62,095 nt of DNA from Stenotrophomonas chelatiphaga. Lineage in GTDB: Bacteria; Pseudomonadota; Gammaproteobacteria; Xanthomonadales; Xanthomonadaceae. Under the pieces are notes generated by a model. It did no database searches, was not told where the DNA came from, and was given only the letters and a program-made list of their open reading frames with translations. A program made the translations under genes and the position numbers. This document shows, piece after piece, positions 54,349 through 62,095 of this stretch; within the stretch, counting starts at the first letter, position 1, and the number at the start of each line of letters is the position of its first letter. The stretch is taken from positions 1 through 62,095 of the forward strand of contig NZ_LDJK01000020.1 in assembly GCF_001431535.1 (NCBI RefSeq). Direction: 5' to 3'.

Positions 54349-55589
54349 CGGCGCGGCCCGCCGCCGCCCATGCCCGGACCCATGCGCATGCCGGGGGCGC
54401 GGTTGGACGAGGCCGAGGCGCTGGCCGCGCCGCCTTCGCCGACCACCACGCGCTCGCCTTCGGCCAGCCCGGACAGGATCTCGGCATTGGCGCCGTTGTT
54501 GATGCCCACCGTGACCCGGCGCGGCTGCGGCTGGCCATCCTCGCCGACCACGCGCACCCGCTGCTGGCCATCACGGGTCTTGGGCCCCAGCGCGACCGAC
54601 GGCACCGTCAGCACATTCTTCGCCTGCTTGAGCAACACCGACACCTGGGCGGTCATGTCGATGCGCAGGGTGCCATCCGGGTTTTCCACGTCGAACAGCG
54701 CGTTGTAGTACACCGCCGTGCTGGAACTGGAGCTGGACGAGCTGCTGGAACTGGACGCGCTTTCGCTGGCGATCGACGCCGGCGCCGGATTCACCTGGCG
54801 CAGCGTGGCGTGGTACCTGCGATCCGGTTCGCCCAGCGTGGTGAAGTACACCGGCATGCCCGGCTTGATCTTGACCACGTCGGCTTCGGAAATCTCCGCA
54901 TTGACCGTGACCAGGTCCAGCCGCGCCAGCATCACGATGGTCGGCGCGGTCTGGTTGGCGTTGACGGTGCGGCCTTCTTCGGTCACCACCGCCACCACCG
55001 TGCCATCCATCGGCGCGGTGATGCGGGTGTAGGCCAGGTCGGCACGCGCGGTGGCCACTTCGGTTTCGCTGCCCTTGATCTGCGCCTGGTTGGCCTGGAT
55101 CTGCGCGCGGGCGGTCTTCAGCGCAGCTTCGGCGGCGTCGTACTCCTGCCGCGAGGTGGCTTCAGCGGCGAGCATCTGCTGCTGGCGGGCGAAGTCCAGT
55201 TCGGCCTGGCGCAGGCTGGCCTGCTGCACCGCCAACTGCGCGCGCTGCTGCTGCAGGGTGGCTTCGGCCTTGAGCACGGTGTTCTGCTGGGTGGTGGCGT
55301 CGATCTCGGCGATCAGGTCGCCTTCCTTCACTGTGTCGCCCAGCTGGACCTTCAACGAACGCACCTGGCCGGAGGCCTGCGCGCCGACGCTGACCAGCCG
55401 GTAGGCATCGATGACCCCGGTGGCGTCCACCGTCTGCTCCACGTCGGCGCGGGTTACCGGGGACGTGGCCAGGGCCGGCGCATCCGGCTTGCGCAGCAAC
55501 CACCAGGCGCCACCCGCCAGCAGCACGATGACCAGCAGTGACAGCAACAGGCGACCGCGACGGGTCCTGGGCAGCAGACGGAAATTCAC
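54345..55589 (-). CDS. macA: MacA-type membrane-fusion protein
   Basis: Periplasmic adaptor of 414 residues linking MacB to MacC. It has an N-terminal membrane anchor (about 13-32, [19 protein letters not shown]), a lipoyl half-motif ([24 protein letters not shown]), a long helical hairpin (about 100-175), and the beta-barrel. Within the barrel-side linker (about 275-295) is a run of twelve serines. The C-terminus is Gly/Met/Arg-rich. The start is GTG at 55589, with no obvious ribosome site. Confidence 0.92.
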   Translation of the reverse strand: MNFRLLPRTRRGRLLLSLLVIVLLAGGAWWLLRKPDAPALATSPVTRADVEQTVDATGVIDAYRLVSVGAQASGQVRSLKVQLGDTVKEGDLIAEIDATTQQNTVLKAEATLQQQRAQLAVQQASLRQAELDFARQQQMLAAEATSRQEYDAAEAALKTARAQIQANQAQIKGSETEVATARADLAYTRITAPMDGTVVAVVTEEGRTVNANQTAPTIVMLARLDLVTVNAEISEADVVKIKPGMPVYFTTLGEPDRRYHATLRQVNPAPASIASESASSSSSSSSSSSSTAVYYNALFDVENPDGTLRIDMTAQVSVLLKQAKNVLTVPSVALGPKTRDGQQRVRVVGEDGQPQPRRVTVGINNGANAEILSGLAEGERVVVGEGGAASASASSNRAPGMRMGPGMGGGGPRR

Positions 55590-55790
55590 GGTGGGTTGTA
55601 CTCGGCAGGCCGTCCAGCGGCGTCGCGTTCATTGTGCGAACCGTTTGCCTGCAGGCTCAATCCTCAACGTGTGTCTGTGTGTAACATTGCGGCACCCTGT
55701 CTGTTTCACCCTGTATCGCGATTGCCGCTGGATACACTGCAACGCATTGGCCCGAGTGCGGTTCAGCTGCCGACAGGGGATGATGCCGTC

Positions 55791-56519
55791 ATGGAGACCA
55801 CTCAACCGATGCACCGCCTGCTTATTGTCGATGACGACAACGACATCCGCAGCCTGCTGGCCGAGCAGCTCGGTCGCGCCGGCTATCAGGTCAGCACCGC
55901 CGCCGATGGCGCGGGCATGCGCCAGGTGTTGGAACGCGAGCACGTCGACCTGATCGTGCTGGACCTGAACCTGCCGCGCGAAGATGGCCTGACCCTGTGC
56001 CGCGACCTGCGCGCCCGCTCGGCTACGCCGGTGATCATGCTGACCGCACGCGCCGAACCCATCGACCGCGTGCTCGGCCTGGAAATGGGCGCCGACGATT
56101 ACCTGGCCAAGCCGTTCGAACCGCGCGAGCTGCTGGCGCGGATCCGCAACGTGCTGCGCAGGACCGAGGCGCTGCCGGCCAACCTGGAACCGCTGGCGAT
56201 CCGCCGTGCGCGTTTCTCGCGCTGGATCTTCGACCTGGAGCATCGCCACCTGGTCGATCCGGATGGACGGGTGGTGGTGCTGTCCGGCGCCGAATTCCGC
56301 CTGCTGCGGGTGTTCGTCGGGCACGCCAACAAAGTGCTTTCGCGCGAACAGCTGGTGGCGCTCAGCACGGGGCGCAACTACGAATCGCAGGACCGCGCGA
56401 TCGACCTGCAGGTCAGCCGGCTGCGCAACAAGCTGGCCGATGATGGCGGCCCGGATGGCCTGATCAAGACCGTGCGCAACGAAGGCTATGTGCTGGCCAC
56501 GGCAGTGACGCTGGAATGA
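55791..56519 (+). CDS. OmpR-family response regulator
   Basis: A 242-residue two-component regulator. The receiver domain has the acidic pocket VDDDND (Asp14/15), phospho-acceptor Asp58 (IVLDLNLP), Thr in MLTARAE and Lys in LAKPFEP. The C-terminal winged helix (about 140-238; VVVLSGAEFRLLRVFVGHANKVLSREQL, DRAIDLQVSRLRNKL) is a DNA-binding domain. The ATG at 55791 follows AGGGGA. It is divergent from macA across 201 bp and overlaps the kinase gene by four bases (ATGA). Confidence 0.92.
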   Translation: METTQPMHRLLIVDDDNDIRSLLAEQLGRAGYQVSTAADGAGMRQVLEREHVDLIVLDLNLPREDGLTLCRDLRARSATPVIMLTARAEPIDRVLGLEMGADDYLAKPFEPRELLARIRNVLRRTEALPANLEPLAIRRARFSRWIFDLEHRHLVDPDGRVVVLSGAEFRLLRVFVGHANKVLSREQLVALSTGRNYESQDRAIDLQVSRLRNKLADDGGPDGLIKTVRNEGYVLATAVTLE

Positions 56520-57928
56520 GCCGGCTGCGCCGCTTCCTGTCTTCGATGGTGGGACGCCTGTTCGTGATCCTGCTGCTGGGCATGAGCGTGGCGGCGATCG
56601 GCGCGACCCTGCTGGCCGGGACCAAGCGCCAGCAGGAGTTCGAACGGCAGAACCTGACCCGCATCGCCGACCGCCTGCAGGGCTACGTGAACCTGCTGGA
56701 TGGCAATCCGGAACTGCGCGAGCGGCTGCTGGCCGCCGGTGGGCCCAGCGTGCGCGTGCTGCAGCCGGGTGCGCGGCAGGGCAGGGCGGACAACGCGTTG
56801 ATGGACGTGCTGGCGGCGCGTCCGGGGCCGGTGTCCGGCGCGTCGGTGCATTTCACTTCCTTCCGTTCGTGCCTGCCGCGGATGGAGGACCTGCTGCCGC
56901 CGCAGGACAAGGACAGGCACCGCAATCGACCGCCGCGCGAACGCGACCCGGCGTTCATTCCGCCGCGCTGCCGGGCGGTGCAGTTGACGCTGGCCGATGG
57001 CACCCCGCTGGCGCTGGCGCTGGAATCGCCTGCGGTGGCGCACAACGGCGTGCTGGCGGTGGATCCGCTGTTCCTGAGCCTGCTGGTGCTGGCCATCGCG
57101 GTGCTGGCGTATGCGGTCGCGCGGATGGCCAGTGCGCCGCTGCAGCGGTTGGCTGGCGCCGCGCAGGAGCTGGGCGTGGACCTGCACCGCGAGCCGATGC
57201 CGGTCACCGGCCCGCTGGAAGTCCAGCGCGCCGCCGAAGCCTTCAACGCCATGCAGCAGCAGCTGCAGCGGCACCTGGCCGAGCGCACCCACATGCTGGC
57301 GGCGATCACCCACGACCTGCAGACGCCGGTCACGCGCTTGCGCCTTCGGCTAGAAAACGTGGAAGACGAAGCCCTGCGCGAGCGCCTGGTCGCTGACCTG
57401 GCGGCCATGCAGGCACTGATCCGTGAGGGGCTGGAGCTGGCGCGCAGCGCCGAAAGTGCCGAGCAGCGCGCCCCGCTGGACCTGGATTCCCTGCTGGAAA
57501 GCCTGGTGGAAGATGCCGTGGAAGCGGGCGCCGACGCACGCTTCGACAGCGGCTGCGGCGCGGTGCTGATGCTGCGGCCGCTGGCCATGCGCCGCTTGTT
57601 CAGCAACCTGCTGGACAACGCGCTGATGTATGGATACTCGGCCAGCGTGCGCGCCGAACGGGATGGCAAGGGCATCCGGGTGCGCATCAGCGACCAGGGA
57701 CCGGGACTGGCCGAAGACGAGCTGCGCAGCGTGTTCGATCCCTTCGTGCGGTTGGAAACCTCGCGCTCGCGCGAAACCGGTGGAGCCGGGTTGGGACTGA
57801 CCATCGCCCGCGCGCTGGCCGGCAAGGACGGTGCCCGGGTGAGCCTGGAGAACCGCGAAGGCGGCGGGCTGGACGCGGTAGTGCATTGGGCGGCGCCGGT
57901 GCTGGCCAGCCCGCGCGGCGCCGGTTGA
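56516..57928 (+). CDS. Sensor histidine kinase
   Basis: A 470-residue inner-membrane kinase with two transmembrane helices (about 12-34 and 184-203) enclosing a periplasmic sensor of about 150 residues rich in Pro and Arg. A HAMP domain follows (204-255), then HisKA with phospho-His266 (AAITHDLQTPVTRLRLR) and HATPase_c (NLLDNALMYG, DQGPGLAEDEL, GGAGLGLTIARAL). It partners with the preceding regulator. Its target may be macABC given the divergent layout, but this is inference. Confidence 0.92.
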   Translation: MSRLRRFLSSMVGRLFVILLLGMSVAAIGATLLAGTKRQQEFERQNLTRIADRLQGYVNLLDGNPELRERLLAAGGPSVRVLQPGARQGRADNALMDVLAARPGPVSGASVHFTSFRSCLPRMEDLLPPQDKDRHRNRPPRERDPAFIPPRCRAVQLTLADGTPLALALESPAVAHNGVLAVDPLFLSLLVLAIAVLAYAVARMASAPLQRLAGAAQELGVDLHREPMPVTGPLEVQRAAEAFNAMQQQLQRHLAERTHMLAAITHDLQTPVTRLRLRLENVEDEALRERLVADLAAMQALIREGLELARSAESAEQRAPLDLDSLLESLVEDAVEAGADARFDSGCGAVLMLRPLAMRRLFSNLLDNALMYGYSASVRAERDGKGIRVRISDQGPGLAEDELRSVFDPFVRLETSRSRETGGAGLGLTIARALAGKDGARVSLENREGGGLDAVVHWAAPVLASPRGAG

Positions 57929-57953
57929 CGCATGCGGGCGCGGATTTGAATAT
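57925..57953 (+). promoter_or_regulatory. Candidate promoter of diguanylate cyclase
   Basis: TTGACG (57925-57930) overlaps the kinase stop codon. A 17-bp spacer leads to GAATAT (57948-57953), which matches only three of six bases. Weak call. Confidence 0.3.
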
Positions 57954-57982
57954 CATGCGCGTATCTTTCCAGCTCCAACCCG

Positions 57983-58084
57983 ATGAACCAGTTCGACCTC
58001 GCCCCTGCCCGCAAGGGTGCATGGCGCACAACCGTGCGCGTGCGCCGGGGCTGCCGTGTGCCAGGAGTTGACCGGCTGCGATGA
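57983..58084 (+). CDS. Possible small upstream ORF
   Basis: A 33-codon frame beginning MNQFDLAPARKG and ending in a TGA that overlaps the ATG of the diguanylate cyclase gene (ATGA). It is arginine-rich and has no ribosome site. It could be a translationally coupled leader or chance; no family is recognised. Confidence 0.25.
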   Translation: MNQFDLAPARKGAWRTTVRVRRGCRVPGVDRLR

Positions 58085-61000
58085 GGCGCCGGGGGCTTCC
58101 AGCCATCGCGTGGCGGCGTGATGGAGGCGGCGCCGGCTTCCGGCGCATGACGCTGGGCCTGCTGCTGGGGCTGCTGATGCTGCTGGCCTGCGCACCGGTG
58201 CAGGCGCAGGGCGGCGGGGCGCCGCCGCTGCGCGACTACGCCATCGATGTGTGGACCTCGCGCAACGGCCTGCCGCACAACTCCCTGCGCGATATCGCCC
58301 AGACCCCCGAAGGCCACCTGTGGTTCGCCACGTGGGAAGGGCTGGTGCGCTACAACGGGCTGGACTTCACCGTGTTCGACCGCAGCACGCGCCCCGGCCT
58401 GCGCGACAACGGCGTGGGCGCCCTGCTGGTGGATCGCCAGGGGGGGCTGTGGATCAGCGATTCGCGCGGCAACATCACCCGCCGTTCGGCCGATGGCCAG
58501 TGGGACGTGTGGCAACGCGAGGAACATACGCCGCAGGTGCTGATCCAGGCGATGCAGATGGACAGCCATGGCCGCCTGTGGCTGCTGTTCGAAGGCAAGG
58601 GCATCGGCTACCTGGGACCGGATGGACGCATGGTCTACCAGCCACCGCCGAAGGACCTGCCGTTCGCGCTCAACTTCACCAAGCTGGTGGTCGATGCGCA
58701 GGACCGGGTCTGGATCGGGACGCTCAACGGGCTGCTGCTGCGCGATACCGATGGCACGCTGAAGCGCGCGCCGGCCGCGTGGGGGCTGGGCAGCGGGCTG
58801 GTGTGGCCGTATCGCGCCCCTGATGGGGTGTTGTGGATCGTGGGCGGCGAGAGCCTGTACCGGTTGCAGGACGACACCCCGCAGCTGGTCCATCGCCTGC
58901 CCGGGCAGATCCACCTGACCGCCATGCTGCAGGACCGTCACGGCGACCTGTGGCTGGGAACGGAAAACCAAGGGTTGCTGCGCATCTCCCGGCATGGGCT
59001 GGAGCGCCTGCCGGCGGGGCTGAACCTGCCCGGCGGCCGCGTGGTGAGCCTGCGCGAGGATGCCGAAGGCAGTATCTGGGTCGGCGCCAATGGTGGCCTG
59101 TACCGGCTGCGGGAAACCCTGTTCGCCAGCTACTCCGAGCGCGATGGCCTGAGCGGCGACTACGTGCGCACGGTACTGGAAGATGCACGTCGCACGCTGT
59201 GGGTCGGCAGTGCCAGTGGGCTGGACCGGCGCGTGGCCGATGGGCGCTTCGCGCCGGTCATCCTGCACAACCGCGGCGGCAAGCCGCCGTCGGTGCTGAG
59301 CCTGGCCCAGGGCAGGGACCGTGACATCTGGGTGGGTACCTTCGGCGACGGGGTGATGCGGCTGGACGAAAACGGGCATCCCAAGCGCACCTACGACAGC
59401 GTCGACGGGGTGCCGATCGGCAACATCCGCGCGATCAGCGTCGACCGCCAGGGCGTGGTGTGGGCGGGTACCCAGAAAGGCGTGGTGCGGATCGACGAGA
59501 CGGGGGCCAGCCTGCCGCGCGTCGACGGCATGCCATCCACCCTGATCACCGCGCTGGCCCATGATGCCGAGGGCAGCCTGTGGATCGGCACCATCGAGGG
59601 CATCCGCGTGCTGCGCGGCGACAGCGTGCAGCACATCGACCTGGCCGGACTGGGGGGCGGCCGCAGCGTGTTCGGCTTCCAGCAGATCGGCGATGCGATG
59701 TGGGTCAGCAGCGACCGCGGACTCTACCGCTACCAGGACGGGGTGCTGGCGCGCGTCGGACTGGAGCAGGGCATGCCGGTGGATACGGTGTTCCAGCTGG
59801 TGCCGGACAAGGTGGGCAACGTGTGGATCAGCAGCAACCGCGGCGTGCTGCGTACCGACATGGGCATGCTCAACGAAGTCGCCGACGGCCGCGCGCCGCG
59901 GGTCGACGTTGAGCGTTACAACGAAATCGACGGCATGGCCAACTCGCAGGCCAACGGCAGTTCCGGGCCGGCGGCGCTGTTGCGCCAGGACGGAACCTAC
60001 TGGGTAGTGACGGCCGGTGGATTGAGCACGGTCGATCCGCTGCGGCTGCAGCGTTTCCGCGAGCGGCTGGCGCCACCGGCGGCGATCGAGAACGTGCAGG
60101 TCGACGGCGCCCCCATCCACTGGGAAGGCAGCGAACGCAACCGCATCGAGGGCGGGCGACGGCTGGCGGTGAGCTTCGTCGGGCTGAGCTACCTGATGTC
60201 CGAACGGATCCGCTACCGCACCCGGTTGGACGGGCTGGACAGTGGCTGGGTGGAGCGCGGGCAGCAACGCAGCGTGGAGTTCATCGGCCTGCCGCCGGGC
60301 GATTATGTCCTGCATGTATCGGCGGCGCATCCAGGCGGCGCCTGGAGTGACAGTGAAGCGGTGTGGTCGTTCACCATCGAACCGTTCTGGTGGCAGCGGC
60401 ACAGCGTGCAGGCGGTGGCGGCGCTGCTGCTGCTGGCCGCCCTGATCGCGCTGTACCGTTTCCTGATCAACCGCTACAAGACCTCCAACATCCGCCTGGC
60501 GCGCCTGGTGGACGAGGCCACGCGCGACCTGCAGGCGCAGACCGTGCACCTGCAGGCGTTGAATTCAGAGAAGAGCGACCTGGTGGACCGGCTGGCACTG
60601 CAGTCGGAGGCATTCGAACGCCAGGCCCGCGAAGACGCGCTGACCGGCCTGCCGAACCGCCGCGCCTTCGATGAAACGATGGCGCGCGACTTCGCTCGTT
60701 CGCAGCGCAGTGGCCACCCGCTGTGCCTGGTGGTGCTGGACGTGGACCACTTCAAGAACGTCAACGACCGCTACTCGCACAGCGTGGGCGATGCAGTGCT
60801 GGTCGAGGTGGCGCAGGTGCTGGCATCGGCCTGCCGCGATTCGGACCTGCCCGCGCGCACCGGCGGCGAAGAGTTCGCGCTGCTGCTCAACGACACCCGG
60901 CTGGAGGAAGCGGCGCAGGTCTGCGCACGCCTGCACGGGCTGTTCCACGACCATCCGGACTGGGCCGGGATACCAGACCTGCGGGTCACCTTCAGCGCCG

Positions 61001-61113
61001 GCCTGGTCGAACTGGACCCGGCCGACCGCACGCCGAAGCTGCTGTATCAGCGCGCCGACCGGGCGCTGTACCGTGCCAAGAGTGACGGCCGCGATCGGAC
61101 CAGCATCGGCTGA
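58081..61113 (+). CDS. Periplasmic-propeller diguanylate cyclase
   Basis: A 1010-residue membrane signalling protein. A basic N-terminus and signal segment (MTLGLLLGLLMLLA..., cleavage near residue 43) lead to a large periplasmic sensor of two-component-propeller repeats (about 50-680; LWFATWEGLVRYNG, IWVGANGGLYRL, LWVGSASGLDRR) and a Y_Y_Y domain (about 690-770). A transmembrane helix follows (about 777-800), then a short coiled coil and a GGDEF domain. The active site GGEEF is at 928-932 and an I-site RDSD lies five residues earlier. It likely makes cyclic-di-GMP in response to a periplasmic, perhaps carbohydrate, ligand. An ATG at 58147 is an alternative start. Confidence 0.9.
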   Translation: MRRRGLPAIAWRRDGGGAGFRRMTLGLLLGLLMLLACAPVQAQGGGAPPLRDYAIDVWTSRNGLPHNSLRDIAQTPEGHLWFATWEGLVRYNGLDFTVFDRSTRPGLRDNGVGALLVDRQGGLWISDSRGNITRRSADGQWDVWQREEHTPQVLIQAMQMDSHGRLWLLFEGKGIGYLGPDGRMVYQPPPKDLPFALNFTKLVVDAQDRVWIGTLNGLLLRDTDGTLKRAPAAWGLGSGLVWPYRAPDGVLWIVGGESLYRLQDDTPQLVHRLPGQIHLTAMLQDRHGDLWLGTENQGLLRISRHGLERLPAGLNLPGGRVVSLREDAEGSIWVGANGGLYRLRETLFASYSERDGLSGDYVRTVLEDARRTLWVGSASGLDRRVADGRFAPVILHNRGGKPPSVLSLAQGRDRDIWVGTFGDGVMRLDENGHPKRTYDSVDGVPIGNIRAISVDRQGVVWAGTQKGVVRIDETGASLPRVDGMPSTLITALAHDAEGSLWIGTIEGIRVLRGDSVQHIDLAGLGGGRSVFGFQQIGDAMWVSSDRGLYRYQDGVLARVGLEQGMPVDTVFQLVPDKVGNVWISSNRGVLRTDMGMLNEVADGRAPRVDVERYNEIDGMANSQANGSSGPAALLRQDGTYWVVTAGGLSTVDPLRLQRFRERLAPPAAIENVQVDGAPIHWEGSERNRIEGGRRLAVSFVGLSYLMSERIRYRTRLDGLDSGWVERGQQRSVEFIGLPPGDYVLHVSAAHPGGAWSDSEAVWSFTIEPFWWQRHSVQAVAALLLLAALIALYRFLINRYKTSNIRLARLVDEATRDLQAQTVHLQALNSEKSDLVDRLALQSEAFERQAREDALTGLPNRRAFDETMARDFARSQRSGHPLCLVVLDVDHFKNVNDRYSHSVGDAVLVEVAQVLASACRDSDLPARTGGEEFALLLNDTRLEEAAQVCARLHGLFHDHPDWAGIPDLRVTFSAGLVELDPADRTPKLLYQRADRALYRAKSDGRDRTSIG

Positions 61114-61168
61114 TCTTCGGTCAGCCTATGCTGGTCCACGCATTCCACCTTATCCCCACGCCCGGTGG

Positions 61169-61189
61169 GTGACGACCGTTGGTCGTCAC
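61169..61189. repeat. SMAG-like GTGACGACC palindrome
   Basis: GTGACGACC-GTT-GGTCGTCAC, the same palindrome as in the 160-bp array, in the gap between the convergent cyclase and rnt genes. Confidence 0.7.
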
Positions 61190-61203
61190 GCGTCCATCAG
61201 CGC

Positions 61204-61854
61204 TCAGCGCGGCCAGGCATTGGCGATGGTGCAGAACAGCTTCGCGGTCTGCTCGGTGTCATATACCGCGCTGTGTGCCTCTTCGGCATCCCAGCCCAGC
61301 CCGGCGGCCGTCGCGGCGCGGGCCAGTACGGTCTGGCCGTAGGCGATGCCGGCCAGGGTCACCGTGTCGAACACGCTGAAGGGGTGGAACGGGTTGCGCT
61401 TGTGGCCCACGCGTTCGACCGCCGCGTTGACGAAGCCGAGGTCGAAGTGCGCGTTGTGGCCGACCAGGATCGCGCGCTGGCAGCCGTATTTCTTCATCGC
61501 CGCACGCACCGGGGTGAAGATGTGGTCCAGCGCGTGCTTCTCTTCCTTGGCCAGCCGGAACGGGTGGTCCAGGATGATGCCGGTGATCTCCAGCGACTTC
61601 GGGTCGATCTCCAGGCCTTCGGCCGGCACCACGTGTGCGCTGGCCGTCTCGCCGGGGTACAGCAGTCCGTTCTCGTCCATTTCGATGGGAACCGCCGCGA
61701 TTTCCAGCAGGGCATTGCGTCGGCAGTCGAAGCCACCGGTTTCCACGTCCACCACCACCGGCAGGAAGCCGCGGAAGCGCTGCGACATCGCACGATGCGT
61801 GGCAGGGGGCGGGGCAGGGGCGTCGACGGGCGAGGGCAGCGGGGTGTCAGTCAT
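61204..61854 (-). CDS. rnt: Ribonuclease T
   Basis: DEDDh exonuclease that trims the 3' ends of tRNA and other stable RNAs. The 216 residues have Exo [12 protein letters not shown], Exo [14 protein letters not shown] and Exo [17 protein letters not shown] with the catalytic His-x4-Asp, and the RNase T-specific [26 protein letters not shown]. An alanine/proline-rich stretch of about 22 residues precedes the usual start; ATG at codon 23 (MSQRFRGF) could be the real one. Confidence 0.94.
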   Translation of the reverse strand: MTDTPLPSPVDAPAPPPATHRAMSQRFRGFLPVVVDVETGGFDCRRNALLEIAAVPIEMDENGLLYPGETASAHVVPAEGLEIDPKSLEITGIILDHPFRLAKEEKHALDHIFTPVRAAMKKYGCQRAILVGHNAHFDLGFVNAAVERVGHKRNPFHPFSVFDTVTLAGIAYGQTVLARAATAAGLGWDAEEAHSAVYDTEQTAKLFCTIANAWPR

Positions 61855-61965
61855 ACCCGAATTCTAACAGAGGCGGCCGGTCGGCCCCGGCCCATGGGGT
61901 TGCCGGCGAGCGGCTGCGGCCAGCCAGCGAGGGCCTTCCCCCCCAACGGCGGCCTCGAACGAGGA

Positions 61966-61986
61966 AAGCCGAGCAGGGCTCGGCTT
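61966..61986. repeat. Palindrome downstream of truncated gene
   Basis: AAGCCGAGC / GCTCGGCTT arms with loop AGG, 23 bp past the stop of the partial gene at the window end. There is no strong T-run. It could be a SMAG variant or a weak terminator. Confidence 0.5.
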
Positions 61987-62008
61987 CCAGGCAACACCGT
62001 GCCACGGA

Positions 62009-62095
62009 TCATTCCGCGGCGCCGGGGGTCTCGTCGCGCTTCTCGCCGGGCCGCAGCGGCTGTTCGCCATGCCCCAGGAACCCGACCTTTTCGGG
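62009..62095 (-). CDS. C-terminal fragment of an unidentified gene
   Basis: An open minus-strand frame from the window end to a TGA at 62011-62009 encodes the last 28 residues of a protein (…GFLGHGEQPLRPGEKRDE…). It is charged and gives no recognisable family. The direction matches rnt downstream, and the palindrome after it fits a gene end. The rest lies outside the window. Confidence 0.4.
   Translation of the reverse strand, partial: PEKVGFLGHGEQPLRPGEKRDETPGAAE

Noticed and set aside
56683..60549. A 1288-codon open frame on the minus strand
   Set aside because: It is antisense to the histidine kinase and diguanylate cyclase, both with full domain signatures. Its product is low-complexity His/Arg/Ala/Pro with no motifs; such shadows are common at this GC content.

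Overview
The window reads as a chromosomal segment of a Stenotrophomonas species, probably of the S. maltophilia complex. The reasons are high GC throughout, gene order of the Xanthomonadaceae/Pseudomonas type, an emrRCAB-type and a macABC-type efflux locus, and many short palindromes with a GTAG terminus (SMAG-like repeats). Nothing looks like a plasmid, a prophage or an insertion sequence.

Layout. Positions 75-16871 (minus strand) carry the essential translation and envelope cluster: rpsB, tsf, an HDOD-GGDEF regulator, pyrH, frr, uppS, cdsA, dxr, rseP, bamA, lpxD, fabZ, lpxA, lpxB, rnhB. A small secreted protein of unknown function on the plus strand (4548-5090) sits where skp is usually found, between bamA and lpxD. 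Positions 17109-22866 hold a six-gene chaperone-usher operon with SCPU-type pilins, two chaperones and a very small subunit-like protein. It lies between rpsB and map, and its last stop codon is inside the rpsB -10 box. Positions 23090-29055 (plus) carry map, glnD, dapD, an ArsC-like reductase and dapE. Then come a Qnr-like pentapeptide protein and a Sel1 lipoprotein (minus), asnB (plus), a penicillin acylase family protein (minus), a heme-ligand-less bacterioferritin (plus) and parC (minus).

Positions 38263-44102 hold an AraC regulator and the divergent emrR-emrC-emrA-emrB drug efflux operon, with a perfect palindromic operator. Three tRNA-Leu(CAG) genes follow (44263-46485); two of them flank a divergent LysR/TauE-SafE exporter pair. 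Then come rnr, a GFA-family protein, rlmB, a tandem array of 160-bp palindromic repeats, macC-macB-macA (minus), a divergent two-component system, a large periplasmic-sensor diguanylate cyclase, rnt, and the last codons of an unidentified gene.

The main discovery candidate is in front of asnB (30900-31171). A 33-codon leader ORF contains six Asn codons within eleven codons. It is followed by an intrinsic terminator whose right arm, CCGATGCGGG, is duplicated exactly inside the leader ORF, so that mutually exclusive terminator and antiterminator hairpins can form. This is the layout of a classical ribosome-mediated attenuator, here sensing asparagine supply upstream of asparagine synthetase. 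Several genes (the asn leader, map, lpxD) also have a -10-like box about 7 nt before the start codon and no Shine-Dalgarno sequence, suggesting leaderless mRNAs.
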